From Marinobacter sp. ANT_B65 (lineage in GTDB: Bacteria > Pseudomonadota > Gammaproteobacteria > Pseudomonadales > Oleiphilaceae), in assembly GCF_002407605.1 (NCBI RefSeq), contig NZ_NXGV01000003.1:220890-284889 (forward strand): 64,000 nucleotides of DNA. The letters run 5' to 3'. The notes under the pieces were generated by a model that ran no database searches, was not told where the DNA came from, and worked only from the letters and a program-made list of their open reading frames with translations. This document shows, one piece after another, positions 1-9,303 of the stretch (position 1 is the stretch's first letter; the number at the start of each line of letters is the position of its first letter). The translations under genes were made by a program, and so were the position numbers.

Positions 1-262
1 CGCCGTGCCCGGTTACAAAAATAATTGGCAGAATCGAATGTTTGTCGTTCAGCTTCTTCTGCAGTTCCATTCCATCCATGCCCGGCATGCGAATATCCAG
101 CACAATGCATCCGGCCATTTTTTCAGAGTAGTCCTTAAGAAACGCAGCTGCGTTTTCATAAGTTTTGACTGGTTTGTCGTCAGATCTCAGTAACAGTTCC
201 AGTGAGTCACGAACTGCCTCGTCATCTTCCACCACGTAAACAGTCTGCTGAATATCAGTCAT
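1..262 (-). CDS. FixJ-family response regulator (partial, C-terminus outside window)
   Basis: The first 87 residues of a receiver domain are visible: an acidic pair in VVEDDEA (residues 10-16), the phosphoacceptor Asp56 in CIVLDIRMPG, and the conserved PIIFVTGHG strand near the window edge. This is the FixJ/TodT/NarL pattern, so a LuxR-type DNA-binding domain probably lies beyond the edge, but I cannot see it. The ATG is preceded by AGGAGA at good spacing. It follows the LonB-like gene on the same strand by 39 bases. The receiver resembles that of the complete regulator at 39990-40643. Its kinase partner is not in the window. Confidence 0.85.
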   Translation of the reverse strand, partial: MTDIQQTVYVVEDDEAVRDSLELLLRSDDKPVKTYENAAAFLKDYSEKMAGCIVLDIRMPGMDGMELQKKLNDKHSILPIIFVTGHG

Positions 263-301
263 GTGTGTGCCATCTCCTGTCTGTTTTATTGTGACAACCA
301 C

Positions 302-2710
302 TCAGTGAATGGACGGATCTTTCTGATCGTCCCGAGCGTGCTCCTGGCGCTCGTGTTCGCGCATTTTCTCAAGCCGTTGCTGGATAATGCCAAAAACACT
401 CTGTTTCGGATAGTTGCCTTTGCTATCAGGCTTGCCAGCGGGCTTACCCAGCAACAGGCCAACAGCATCCTCAACATGCAATGCTTCGTACACTGCAAAA
501 CGGCCTTCGCGCACCGCCTGAACCACTTCACTGTCCAGCATAAGGTTCTGTACATTGTTTGCCGGTATGATGACGCCCTGGGTACCCGTTAACCCGCCCT
601 TAAGCTGACAGGTAGCAAAGAACCCTTCAACTTTTTCATTAACACCGCCGATAGGCTGGACCTCACCAAACTGATTTACAGAGCCGGTAATTGCCAGATC
701 CTGTCGCACCGGAATGCCGGAAAGTGAAGAGAGCAGCGCACATAGCTCTGCCAGCGAAGCACTGTCGCCATCCACTTCACCATAATTCTGCTCAAACGTA
801 ATACTTGCGGAAAGATGCATCGGGTCATTCACAGCAAAACGTGACGAAATCAATGCGCTGAGTATCATGACGCCTTTAGAGTGAATATTGCCACCCAGCT
901 TTACATCCCGCTCAATATCCATGATTTCACCGCTCCCATAATAGCAGGTAGCGGTAACACGGTTAGACAGGCCGAACTCAAACCCACCGGAAGAGAGCAC
1001 AGAGAGGGCATTCACCTGCCCTACAACCGCACCCTGAGTTGATACCAGAGTAGAACCGTCCCGGATTGAATCGTAGAACTGGTCCCGGATCCGGCTGCTA
1101 CGGTATTTGGCACTCTCCAGAGCCCGCTCTACATGAATATCCTGAATCAGTTTTGCATTCGCCTGTCTTGCCCAGAAATCCGACTCCCGAAGCAAATTGG
1201 CTATGTTTGCCGCATGCAGCGAAAGCCTGTCCTGATGCTCAGCCATACGGGCGCTGTACTCTATAACTCTTGCTACTGCCTTGTTTGTGCAATGCAGGAG
1301 TTTCTTTTCTTTTACGACGCTGGCGATAAACTTGGCATACAGCACCTGGCTGTCTTCAGAGCGGAACATTTCATTCTCAAAGTCTGCGGTTACCCGAAAC
1401 AGCTCCGCAAACTCGGGGTCGTAATCCTGTAACAACATCCAGGTTTCACGATCGCCGAAAAGCACCAGCTTCACATCCAGCGGTACACCCTGAGGCTCTA
1501 TCGAGATAGTTCCTGAAAGGGTCAGTTCACGCTCAAGGGAGTTGATCTGAAGAGACCGGGCACGCAAGGCCCTCTTCAGCCCGTCCCAGACAAATGGCTG
1601 CTCAAGCATCTTGATAGCATCCATCAACAGATAACCGCCGTTGGCCCGGTGCAGGCTACCTGCACGAATCAGCGAAAAGTCCGTGAATACAGTGCCTTTA
1701 TAGGTTACGTTTTCAACGTATCCGAACAGGTTGTGATAAGTCGGATTGTCTTCCACCACCATCGGAACTTCGTTGCTCTTCTGATGTACCAGAACGTTAA
1801 CCAGATAACGGCGTGGCATCTTTTTATCCAGAGACGCATAGGCGATTGCAGCCTGTTCTTCGTTGTCGTCCAGAAAGATTTCCAGATTCTCAACCAGGTC
1901 AGCCCGCACCGCCTCGAAGTAGGCAACCACATCCGGAAGATCCTTATAACTTTCGATCAGCTCATCAATCTGGTGACCAGATATACCTTCCAGTGTTTCC
2001 CTGTTCAGCGCCTGCTGTTTATCGGCATACTCCTGTTCCCAGTCAGCCAGCTTACGCAATGCCTGGCGGAGCTTTTTCTCAAGCCGGTTTACAGAGTCCT
2101 CGAATTTTTCTCTCTGTGCATCTGTCAGCGCCTTGAACGTTTCTGCCGTATGAGGCTGATCGCCGTTCATTGCCACCAGACGGTATCCGCCGGGCGTGGT
2201 AATCGTGAGGTTGACTTTTTTCCGGCGCGCCTGAGCGGCTACTTTTTCAAGCTCGTCTTCCTGCTTCTTTCCATACTCTTCCTTGAGCTGTTCTGAACGC
2301 TCCAGAAAGCTGTCGCTGTCGAAAGTCTGCGGGATAACCTTCACCAGCCGGCCCATGAGTTTTTCCATGTCCCGCTTCAGCCGTGCGCCTTCACCTGCTG
2401 GCAACTTAAGCAATTTGGGAACCCGGGGCTCCTCAAAGTCTGCGACATAGCACCAGTCGTGGGTCTGATGATCGGTATCCAGGTGGTGCTCAAGATAGCG
2501 CAGCATCATTGTACGTTTACCCAGACCGTCACGCCCCACGGCGTACACGTTATAGCCGCTATGGGGCATGGCCATAGCAAAGCGAACGGCCTCCTGGGCC
2601 CGGTTCTGGCCTACGATTTCGGCCAGGGGCACCAGTTGTCTGGTGGACTTGAACGGAAGATCTTTCAGAACACAGGCTTTGTATAGCTGATGCAGAGGCA
2701 GTGACTTCAA
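302..2710 (-). CDS. LonB-like ATP-dependent protease (AAA_32 / Lon proteolytic domain)
   Basis: This 802-residue soluble protein combines an N-terminal AAA-type ATPase with a C-terminal Lon peptidase domain. The P-loop GRDGLGKRT (59-67) has Arg where Ser/Thr usually follows the Lys, with Thr next. A charged helical insertion covers about residues 130-260. The Ser-Lys catalytic dyad is visible as Ser650 (GDSAS) and Lys693 (GGVNEK). There is no LonA-type N-terminal domain and no membrane segment, so it fits the bacterial COG1067 proteases rather than housekeeping Lon. The only in-frame start after an upstream stop is TTG at 2710, preceded by AGGGA about 7 bases away. The expected role is cytoplasmic protein quality control; substrates are unknown. 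Confidence 0.88.
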   Translation of the reverse strand: MKSLPLHQLYKACVLKDLPFKSTRQLVPLAEIVGQNRAQEAVRFAMAMPHSGYNVYAVGRDGLGKRTMMLRYLEHHLDTDHQTHDWCYVADFEEPRVPKLLKLPAGEGARLKRDMEKLMGRLVKVIPQTFDSDSFLERSEQLKEEYGKKQEDELEKVAAQARRKKVNLTITTPGGYRLVAMNGDQPHTAETFKALTDAQREKFEDSVNRLEKKLRQALRKLADWEQEYADKQQALNRETLEGISGHQIDELIESYKDLPDVVAYFEAVRADLVENLEIFLDDNEEQAAIAYASLDKKMPRRYLVNVLVHQKSNEVPMVVEDNPTYHNLFGYVENVTYKGTVFTDFSLIRAGSLHRANGGYLLMDAIKMLEQPFVWDGLKRALRARSLQINSLERELTLSGTISIEPQGVPLDVKLVLFGDRETWMLLQDYDPEFAELFRVTADFENEMFRSEDSQVLYAKFIASVVKEKKLLHCTNKAVARVIEYSARMAEHQDRLSLHAANIANLLRESDFWARQANAKLIQDIHVERALESAKYRSSRIRDQFYDSIRDGSTLVSTQGAVVGQVNALSVLSSGGFEFGLSNRVTATCYYGSGEIMDIERDVKLGGNIHSKGVMILSALISSRFAVNDPMHLSASITFEQNYGEVDGDSASLAELCALLSSLSGIPVRQDLAITGSVNQFGEVQPIGGVNEKVEGFFATCQLKGGLTGTQGVIIPANNVQNLMLDSEVVQAVREGRFAVYEALHVEDAVGLLLGKPAGKPDSKGNYPKQSVFGIIQQRLEKMREHERQEHARDDQKDPSIH

Positions 2711-2802
2711 GGTTGGGTCCCTGTAACGGTTAACTCATTGGCCGGTCATTGTAGGTTCTGCGGGCCAGTCTGTCGCGCCCGGAGAAGAGATTTCTATAAA
2801 CA

Positions 2803-3033
2803 CTAGCCCAGCAACTGCTGAATCTGATCTGCGCTGGCTACCTTACCCTCAATAACGATCTCGCCATCAATGGCCAGCGCCGGAGTGCGCATGATGCCTG
2901 CATCAATGATGGCATTAGTGTCTGTTACTTTTTCCACTTCGTATTCAAGCCCTTTCGCACTGGCCGCATCTTCTGCGTTGGCCGTCAGCTGTTTGCATTT
3001 GGCACAACCGCTTCCATAGATAGTGAATTTCAT
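2803..3033 (-). CDS. Small redox-active disulfide (mini-thioredoxin) protein
   Basis: This 76-residue protein has a thioredoxin-like fold: a first strand MKFTIYGSGC, a CxxC active site Cys10-Ala-Lys-Cys13, and the cis-proline region RTPAL near residue 50. Proteins of this class (thioredoxin_3, 'redox-active disulfide protein 2') are often encoded beside YraQ/ArsP-type permeases. That is the case here: the permease ends 39 bases upstream on the same strand. A role in thiol handling for the permease substrate is an inference from this pairing. No signal peptide is visible, so it should be cytoplasmic. Confidence 0.85.
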   Translation of the reverse strand: MKFTIYGSGCAKCKQLTANAEDAASAKGLEYEVEKVTDTNAIIDAGIMRTPALAIDGEIVIEGKVASADQIQQLLG

Positions 3034-3072
3034 GGTTTTTCCTCATTTTTAATGTGATACCGAAAGGTGGAA

Positions 3073-4392
3073 TTACCACCAGTTACCATAGACAAAACCC
3101 GTCAGGGTGGCCATTACCACCACCAGCGCACAATAAACCAGTGTTTTTTGCGTACCCAGAATAGTGCGGATAACAAGCATGTTCGGCAACGAGAGCGCCG
3201 GCCCGGCCAATAGCAGCGCCAGTGCCGGTCCCTTACCCATACCTGCCCCCATCAGCGCTTCTACAATCGGGACCTCAGTCAGGGTAGAAAAGTACATCAG
3301 CGCGCCCAGCACAGAAGCGATGATGGTTGAAGCCAGAGTATTATCACCTACAGCCATGGCGACCCATTCCGAAGGAATGATGCCTTCATGGCCCGGACGG
3401 CCCAGTGCGAAGCCTGCAATGAATACCCCGCCCAATAGCAGGGGCAATATCTGTTTTGCAAAATCCCAGCTTTGTATCGACCACTCCCGGTCCTGCTCGC
3501 GTAAAGCCGCGATAATCATCAACCCGGCAATACCGATAGCAAAAGGTAGCTCGGGAGCTGTTGGAACAATCACAGCCGCAACAACAACCACAGCCGTCAG
3601 GATCAATAACCGGGTAACAGGCCACTGCCAGCGCCAAACCAGCAGGCCTGCCAGTGCAGCAGACAGCAATGCTGTAATTTCCCACTTCCATGCATAAATC
3701 TGCATCCAGACCTGGCTATCCGCCGCAGCCCAGTTTGCGAAAACCAGCACCCCGACCATCAGCGCGAAAAAAGGTACGATCGCACTCATGGGTTTATCCG
3801 AATCTCCGCCACCAAATCCCCGGGCGTTATTGACTGTTCGCTGTGCTTCCTCCTTGCGATAGATGAGGTGCATGATGGTGCCAATCACCAGCGCGAACAG
3901 AATAGCCCCTACAGCCCGGGCAATACCGATCTCAGGCCCCAGCACCTTTGCTGTTACAACGACCGCCATGATATTGATGGCCGGCCCTGAATACAGAAAC
4001 GCAATCGCCGCACCGAGGCCGGCACCGCGTTTGTAGATACCACCGAACAGAGGCAGGACAGTACAGGAACAGACCGCCAACAGAGTTCCCGAGACAGACG
4101 CAACGCTAAATGCCACGGGTTTGGACGCATCCGGCCCCAGATAGCGCATCACTGCATCCTGGCTAATGTATGCCGACATGGCTCCGGCAATCAGGAATGC
4201 TGGCAGCAGGCACAGAATAACGTGCTCCTGAGCGTACCAGTGGGTCAGCCGGACAGCCTCCAGCACGGCGTTATCGAAGCGCGCCGTTCCGGCGGGAATA
4301 AAGTAGATCAGCAGAAAGGTGGCCAGCATAAAAAACAGAAGGTTGGCTTCACGAGAGTTGCTGGCGTACAGCTCGCGTAATCGTAAGTTCAT
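3073..4392 (-). CDS. YraQ/DUF318-family permease
   Basis: This 439-residue membrane protein has about ten hydrophobic segments. It carries the family hallmark LLAVCSCTVLPLFGGIY around residues 105-122, with a Cys-Ser-Cys pair inside a membrane helix, and a second similar half, LGALMYFSTLTEVPIVEALM, near residue 365. The two related halves and the conserved cysteines are typical of UPF0718 permeases, which include the organoarsenical exporter ArsP. The substrate here cannot be told from sequence. It lies between an ECF sigma factor and a mini-thioredoxin on one strand, so a metalloid or redox-linked export role is reasonable but unproven. No ArsR gene is adjacent. Confidence 0.82.
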   Translation of the reverse strand: MNLRLRELYASNSREANLLFFMLATFLLIYFIPAGTARFDNAVLEAVRLTHWYAQEHVILCLLPAFLIAGAMSAYISQDAVMRYLGPDASKPVAFSVASVSGTLLAVCSCTVLPLFGGIYKRGAGLGAAIAFLYSGPAINIMAVVVTAKVLGPEIGIARAVGAILFALVIGTIMHLIYRKEEAQRTVNNARGFGGGDSDKPMSAIVPFFALMVGVLVFANWAAADSQVWMQIYAWKWEITALLSAALAGLLVWRWQWPVTRLLILTAVVVVAAVIVPTAPELPFAIGIAGLMIIAALREQDREWSIQSWDFAKQILPLLLGGVFIAGFALGRPGHEGIIPSEWVAMAVGDNTLASTIIASVLGALMYFSTLTEVPIVEALMGAGMGKGPALALLLAGPALSLPNMLVIRTILGTQKTLVYCALVVVMATLTGFVYGNWW

Positions 4393-4477
4393 CTAAAAGC
4401 TCCTTGAAGTGGGCGTAATTGAAACATTCCTGTTATGAAGACGAACACACTCTCAAAAGGATGCAGAAAAAATACTT

Positions 4478-5005
4478 TCACCGGGGCTCATGGCAACAGA
4501 CTTGCCCATTTTCATCGAATCTTACCTGGCAATTTACAACAATTTCTTTCCTCAGGCGCTGCCTGGCCCTTAACAGCCGGGATTTGACCGCACTCAGTGT
4601 CAATCCACTCTGCTCTGCGTAGCGCTCCTGCAACTGGCCTTGCAGATCACATTGCTCAATGACATTCCGGTCCTCTTCAGAAAGATGAGCCAGATTCCGT
4701 ATCAGGCATCCCTCCAGCTGAACAACCGGAGGTTTTTCCGCCCGCTCATGCGGCATGTCCGGATCCAGATCAATGAACGTTTTAGCAGTGCGAAAACGGT
4801 CGGCCAGATAATTACGTGCGACCCTGAACAACCAGGCCCTGGGATTTTGCACTTCGCAGAAAGTATCGCCTTGCAAGACGAGTTTGAGAAACAGCTCCTG
4901 AAGCACATCATCCGCTTCGTGAGGATCCGTTATTCGTGTCAGCAGGAAAGCACGCAACTCCTTTTCGTACTGATCCCAGGCACTCAAAATGCAGACAGGC
5001 GTCAT
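4478..5005 (-). CDS. ECF RNA polymerase sigma factor (SigZ-like)
   Basis: The 175-residue product has a sigma region 2 (EKELRAFLLTRITDPHEADD; helix NPRAWLFRVARNYLADRFR) and a region 4 helix-turn-helix (LTLSAVKSRLLRARQRLRK). The frame extends upstream to 5131, but the segment before Met at 5005 is hydrophobic and unlike a sigma factor, and it would begin inside a stem-loop that follows the outer-membrane gene. I therefore choose the ATG at 5005. After region 4 comes a tail with three cysteines (NCQVRFDENGQVCC), which could bind metal or sense redox state; this is inference. No anti-sigma gene is adjacent. The 85-base gap to the permease allows co-transcription or autoregulation. Confidence 0.85.
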   Translation of the reverse strand: MTPVCILSAWDQYEKELRAFLLTRITDPHEADDVLQELFLKLVLQGDTFCEVQNPRAWLFRVARNYLADRFRTAKTFIDLDPDMPHERAEKPPVVQLEGCLIRNLAHLSEEDRNVIEQCDLQGQLQERYAEQSGLTLSAVKSRLLRARQRLRKEIVVNCQVRFDENGQVCCHEPR

Positions 5006-5124
5006 ATCAGATTCATTCCAGGCTGCGGGATGATGGGGGATATATGAGCACCGATTGTACAAGCACCCCAAACTGGCAACAAATGCCAGCCGGGGGATTA
5101 TATTCAGAAGAAGGGTAAGAAACT

Positions 5125-5143
5125 CCGCCACCGGGCCCGGCGG
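5125..5143 (-). terminator. Stem-loop after the outer-membrane protein gene
   Basis: A CCGCC/GGCGG stem around a GC-rich palindromic centre lies 11 bases past the stop codon of the upstream gene. Only a short T-rich stretch follows on the minus strand, so termination strength is uncertain. It separates the surface-protein pair from the sigma factor cluster. Confidence 0.4.
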
Positions 5144-5154
5144 CAGATAAACGG

Positions 5155-8100
5155 TCAGTACTTGCCTACGGCGTTAATAAACCAGCCCTGACTCCGGAAC
5201 GACATGTCTGTAAGGTCGTCGCTGAAATCGCTGAAGTTATAGCCTAACCCGGCTTTCAGATGGTTGCCAAAATGACGATACATGCCTACCAGCGCCCCGG
5301 TGCGGCTATCATCAGCAGCAAACTCATCACGCTGGCGCACTTCGGTCATGAGATCCCACTTACGCGTAACGTGCCAGTCAAGGCGAAGGGCCGCAAGCTG
5401 CCCGCGACTGTCAAACCATTCAGCTGAGTCGTCACGACTCATGCGCAGTTCGCTCAAGCGATAAGCGTATCGTCCGCCCACACTCCAGCGTTCTGTCAGG
5501 TCGTAAATACCGTCGATCGCAAAAACATGGCTGCGCTGTGAATAATCGATGGTGCTCCCAGTAGAACTGCTCAACTGTTCAGACGGCGCCAGATCAGACA
5601 GGTAAGTATACTTGGTCAGCAAATTAAGCCTGTCATTGAATACCGGGCGGTAGGCATAGCCGACAGACCCTTCAACGAAGTTACCATCAAAGAAGTCACC
5701 CAGGGTCGAGTTGCCAATCGAAAGATCCAGCTTACTGATAAAGCGCCATTCCGGGTTGATCCTGTAGCTGAAATTGTTGCGCATCAGCCAGACATCACGG
5801 GTTTCAGCATCGGTTTTGTCTTCACGGTATTCGAGAGAACCGGCATAGAGCACTTCTTCGCCGCTATACCCGATTTTACCACCTAGAGCCCGCCGCCTGA
5901 GTTCATCACCCAATTCACTGTTGATGGTTCCGAACTCCGTGTTCAGGCCATAGCTCCAGTTATCATTCGGCGCAAAGTCGAGTCCATAGGCCTGAATCAG
6001 ACCACTTTGTTCGCTCGCGTCCTGATAGCGTTGCTCCGCGTATACACTCACCGTGTTGGTCCAGCGCGAACGTGCACCGGTTACAATCTGGCTGGTTCGG
6101 CCACCAAAGCCATCATCGGTGCGATCATTGTCCAGTTCGTAGTTGAGATAAAGGTTGGTGCGGTCAGACGCATCGTAATTAACCCCGGCCTTGCCTCCCA
6201 CGCCCAGATTACCGTCGGAGATTTCACCGCTTAGCGATGTGCGGGGGTTGATACGATAATGACCACCTACACCGCCTCTGTTGTTGGCCGAGCGAGTGCC
6301 ACTGCGATCAAGCGTTCCCTGGGTAAAGCCATACACCGACCAGTCTTCGTTATCCCGGTATAACGCCTGCACCAGGAGATCATTACGACTCCCGTCGTTG
6401 GTGCCTACCTGGGTTTCCTGATCATCCGCCCGAATGCCCGCGGAAAGCTGCCAGTTCTCATCGAGATCGTGAGCAATCGCAGCCTCAGCCGAGCGCTTCA
6501 GGGTACCGCCGTCCTCATCCAGCTCATCCGCTTTAACGATCACTTCGGTATCATCGCCAACCGGCGCCGTGAAGCTACCTCCAACCTGCTGGGTATCCAG
6601 GCTTGTTAAACGCCCTGGTGCAGAAAAGCCAGCGTCCCGTTGCTCGAAGTAGAAGGTACCGCCACCCTCGTTCTCACTGCCCAGATCGTGCAGGGAGAAT
6701 GCGGTTTCCAACCGGTGGGCACGGGCATCTGAGGTGGTTCCCACTACGCTGCTGCTGAAACCAAAACCACCATCAAAGGAAGTAAACTGCTCAAAACTGT
6801 CGCCAGTGCTTTGCGCCGATTCAAGCTTGATCCAGCTGCGGTCACTCTGGCGCAACAGCACATCAACCCCTGCCAACTCCTGTGTATCGCTACCGGTCTG
6901 CTCCTGCCGACTGCCCGTCACGCCGATACGTGCCCAGTCAGAAGCCCAGTAAGCTGCCCGTCCGCCCACGGCGATGTCGTCCAGTTCATCGACGCCAGGT
7001 GAATATTCGTAACCAACCACCAGATAAGCCGCATTGCCACTAAGGCTGCCACCAGATCGCACCAGAAGACTGCCATCAACGGTGCTGGAGAGCGGCTCGG
7101 ACAGAATGATCCGCCCTTGCAGGGCATTAACATCATAATCAATACCCGAAACCAGATCCTGGCTGTACAGCACCAGGTTAGAGTCCTGGTCCCGAACCTC
7201 AATACGTACCCGCTCACTGCCCTGTGTCAGATCCTGATGCTTCAGGAAGTAAAGGGAGCCACCGGTACCACGGAACTCTTCACGTGCCGACGCCGTACCC
7301 GGCTGAGCCGCGAACCCTTCAATCTGCAGACGACGTTCGCCAAAAGCGGTGTAGTCATCGCTGTTGAAACGAAGCTGTGCGCCGTAGAGGCTACGATCGA
7401 TCTGACTTAACTCTGTTGCCCGAATCTCTTCCCGGAAATTCCCCCACATCGCATGAGATTTGCCGTCTTCTACTTTAAGGTAGAACTTGCCTCGGGTCGG
7501 TGCATCCTCAACCAGCGTGGAATCGTCACCAAAGGTTGTCCACCCCTGATCACTATCCATACGACGGAGGAACTCGCTGGGGTTCTTGTCGTTGAAGTTG
7601 CTCAGAATGCTGCTGAAGGATTCTTCAGTGGTATCAACACTCGCGGTCACCGTGTACTTGTTATCGATCTTACCTTTGGTGTAGAACGCCAGTCGGCCGT
7701 CGACATAGAGTTTGTCGTCATAATAGCGGTCTTCGCCAGTCACCAGACGGGCCGGTCCGGTGGTGTTTTGCTGACCGACGGTAATGTCGGCAATGGCCAC
7801 GGTGAACCAGTCCTTGGCCGGAAGACGCAGATCTCGTCGATAGATACGCCCCTTACCGTCCTCATTCAGTACCGCGACCTCGACACTGTGCAATCCCCGG
7901 GGAATAATCTGACTATTGGCAAAGCGCCCATTTAGGTCTACTGGCACCGGCCGCCCCATAACGTATACCTGCTGATCTGGCCTGACATCATTGCCATTAA
8001 CCGTCACTGTGCCGCCAGCGACCGGAATCCGGTGACGCTGCAGACGGTTCTCGCCATACCCTGCGAGCAGGTCAGCCTCGGCATCCACTACTTCTTCCTC

Positions 8101-9303
8101 TGTCACCGGTACCCGTGACAAGTTCAGTGGCCGGGGACTGGTCTCATCAAACCGACCCTCAGCATCGTATACTCTCAACTGGTAATACAACCTGTCCGGG
8201 AGCTCGCCCGCTGGTACCCATTCACCAGCCAGCTGCTCATCCAGTGCTTGTGTCGCCAGGACATCGACGCCTGAAAACAGGCCAGTACGCCCCAGGATCC
8301 GGACTTCAGCACGATCTATCCAGTGCAGATAGTTACTGTAGCCACGAAACTCCACAGGCTCCCCGACATGCGCCAGGCGAGGGCCAGACACCACGTTCAG
8401 GCGAGGCTTCGCCGACAGGTTGTCATAACGCACCTGCAACAGATCGCGAGCCAGAGCCACATCAATACAGCGCTGGTTATCGGCGCTGCCTGGCAACCCC
8501 GAAGTATTCAGTTGCCGGCCATCCAGACTGATGCGGAAGGGATCTACATCATCCGCTGCAACCGTTCCGCCGGAGCAGACCAGAGGCAATGGAGCAGCCA
8601 CAGTAGTAACTACAGGAGTAACTTCGTCATACCAGATTTCGACTTCCACACGGCGGTTGATCGCCATGCCCGCCAGAGTGTCATTGCTGACCAGTGGCTC
8701 GTCCGGCCCGCGGCTATGGAACTCAAGCTGATCGGCGCCGAGACTCAGACGCTGACCAAAAATACCACCAACCTCCTCAGCTCTTTTCATACCGAGGCCA
8801 TAGTTATCACCGTAAAGTGCCTTCGTGCGCTGCGACAACCTTTGAGGGTCGGTATGGCCTATAAAGCGCATGCGCAGATTGCGCTTGTCAGCAAGCCGGT
8901 CAAGTAGCTTCTGAAGTGCCTCATTGTCCTGTTCCGGAATCACGGAGCGGCCAGATTCAAAACGAACCACTGGCAGGTCGGCATCCAGCTTGACTGAGCT
9001 GATCTTTTCGTCATTCAGATCCAGTATCTGTGCACGCTCTGTCAATACATCACCCGGCAACTGCCACAAGATCAAGCGTTCCTGAGGCAATTCGCGCTCA
9101 GAATTTTCGGGCAACGCTGGCAAACCAGCAACCGCAAAGGGGCGGCGCTGAATCAGGGATTCATCCTGTATGGCCCCCCGGGGCCCTTGCATACCACAAC
9201 CTTTATCCACGCCACATTCCTGAGGATCATTACCTGCTGTCGCAGACAGAGGCAGGAACATCAGCGCTGCTACAGCGCTCTTCATCAAGTTACAAGCCTT
9301 CAT
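5155..9303 (-). CDS. Outer-membrane protein with N-terminal OmpA-like domain and C-terminal beta-barrel
   Basis: The 1382-residue product begins with a signal peptide (MKACNLMKSAVAALMFLPLS, cleavage near ATA-G). An OmpA-like peptidoglycan-binding domain follows at about residues 105-225, with the signatures FIGHTD, KRAEEVGG and NRRVEVE. Beta-rich extracytoplasmic segments fill about residues 230-760. From about residue 770 to the end are many alternating strands and turns rich in Asp, Gly, Tyr and Arg, ending in the aromatic-terminated strand GWFINAVGKY. This is the pattern of a large outer-membrane barrel. OmpA-like domains normally sit at the C-terminus, so this order is unusual. The ATG overlaps the stop of the giant upstream gene (ATGA), implying coupled translation. 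The likely role is anchoring or exporting that protein; TonB-dependent uptake is less likely because no TonB box or plug is evident. Confidence 0.75.
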   Translation of the reverse strand: MKACNLMKSAVAALMFLPLSATAGNDPQECGVDKGCGMQGPRGAIQDESLIQRRPFAVAGLPALPENSERELPQERLILWQLPGDVLTERAQILDLNDEKISSVKLDADLPVVRFESGRSVIPEQDNEALQKLLDRLADKRNLRMRFIGHTDPQRLSQRTKALYGDNYGLGMKRAEEVGGIFGQRLSLGADQLEFHSRGPDEPLVSNDTLAGMAINRRVEVEIWYDEVTPVVTTVAAPLPLVCSGGTVAADDVDPFRISLDGRQLNTSGLPGSADNQRCIDVALARDLLQVRYDNLSAKPRLNVVSGPRLAHVGEPVEFRGYSNYLHWIDRAEVRILGRTGLFSGVDVLATQALDEQLAGEWVPAGELPDRLYYQLRVYDAEGRFDETSPRPLNLSRVPVTEEEVVDAEADLLAGYGENRLQRHRIPVAGGTVTVNGNDVRPDQQVYVMGRPVPVDLNGRFANSQIIPRGLHSVEVAVLNEDGKGRIYRRDLRLPAKDWFTVAIADITVGQQNTTGPARLVTGEDRYYDDKLYVDGRLAFYTKGKIDNKYTVTASVDTTEESFSSILSNFNDKNPSEFLRRMDSDQGWTTFGDDSTLVEDAPTRGKFYLKVEDGKSHAMWGNFREEIRATELSQIDRSLYGAQLRFNSDDYTAFGERRLQIEGFAAQPGTASAREEFRGTGGSLYFLKHQDLTQGSERVRIEVRDQDSNLVLYSQDLVSGIDYDVNALQGRIILSEPLSSTVDGSLLVRSGGSLSGNAAYLVVGYEYSPGVDELDDIAVGGRAAYWASDWARIGVTGSRQEQTGSDTQELAGVDVLLRQSDRSWIKLESAQSTGDSFEQFTSFDGGFGFSSSVVGTTSDARAHRLETAFSLHDLGSENEGGGTFYFEQRDAGFSAPGRLTSLDTQQVGGSFTAPVGDDTEVIVKADELDEDGGTLKRSAEAAIAHDLDENWQLSAGIRADDQETQVGTNDGSRNDLLVQALYRDNEDWSVYGFTQGTLDRSGTRSANNRGGVGGHYRINPRTSLSGEISDGNLGVGGKAGVNYDASDRTNLYLNYELDNDRTDDGFGGRTSQIVTGARSRWTNTVSVYAEQRYQDASEQSGLIQAYGLDFAPNDNWSYGLNTEFGTINSELGDELRRRALGGKIGYSGEEVLYAGSLEYREDKTDAETRDVWLMRNNFSYRINPEWRFISKLDLSIGNSTLGDFFDGNFVEGSVGYAYRPVFNDRLNLLTKYTYLSDLAPSEQLSSSTGSTIDYSQRSHVFAIDGIYDLTERWSVGGRYAYRLSELRMSRDDSAEWFDSRGQLAALRLDWHVTRKWDLMTEVRQRDEFAADDSRTGALVGMYRHFGNHLKAGLGYNFSDFSDDLTDMSFRSQGWFINAVGKY

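Noticed and set aside
1649..2296. 215-codon open frame antisense to the LonB-like gene
   Set aside because: Composition typical of an antisense shadow; no motif and no start signal.
5006..5131. N-terminal extension of the sigma factor from 5131
   Set aside because: Hydrophobic, unlike sigma factors, and starting inside a stem-loop that follows the upstream gene.
5155..9303. Outer-membrane protein as a TonB-dependent receptor
   Set aside because: No TonB box or plug-domain signature; instead an OmpA-like domain at the N-terminus.
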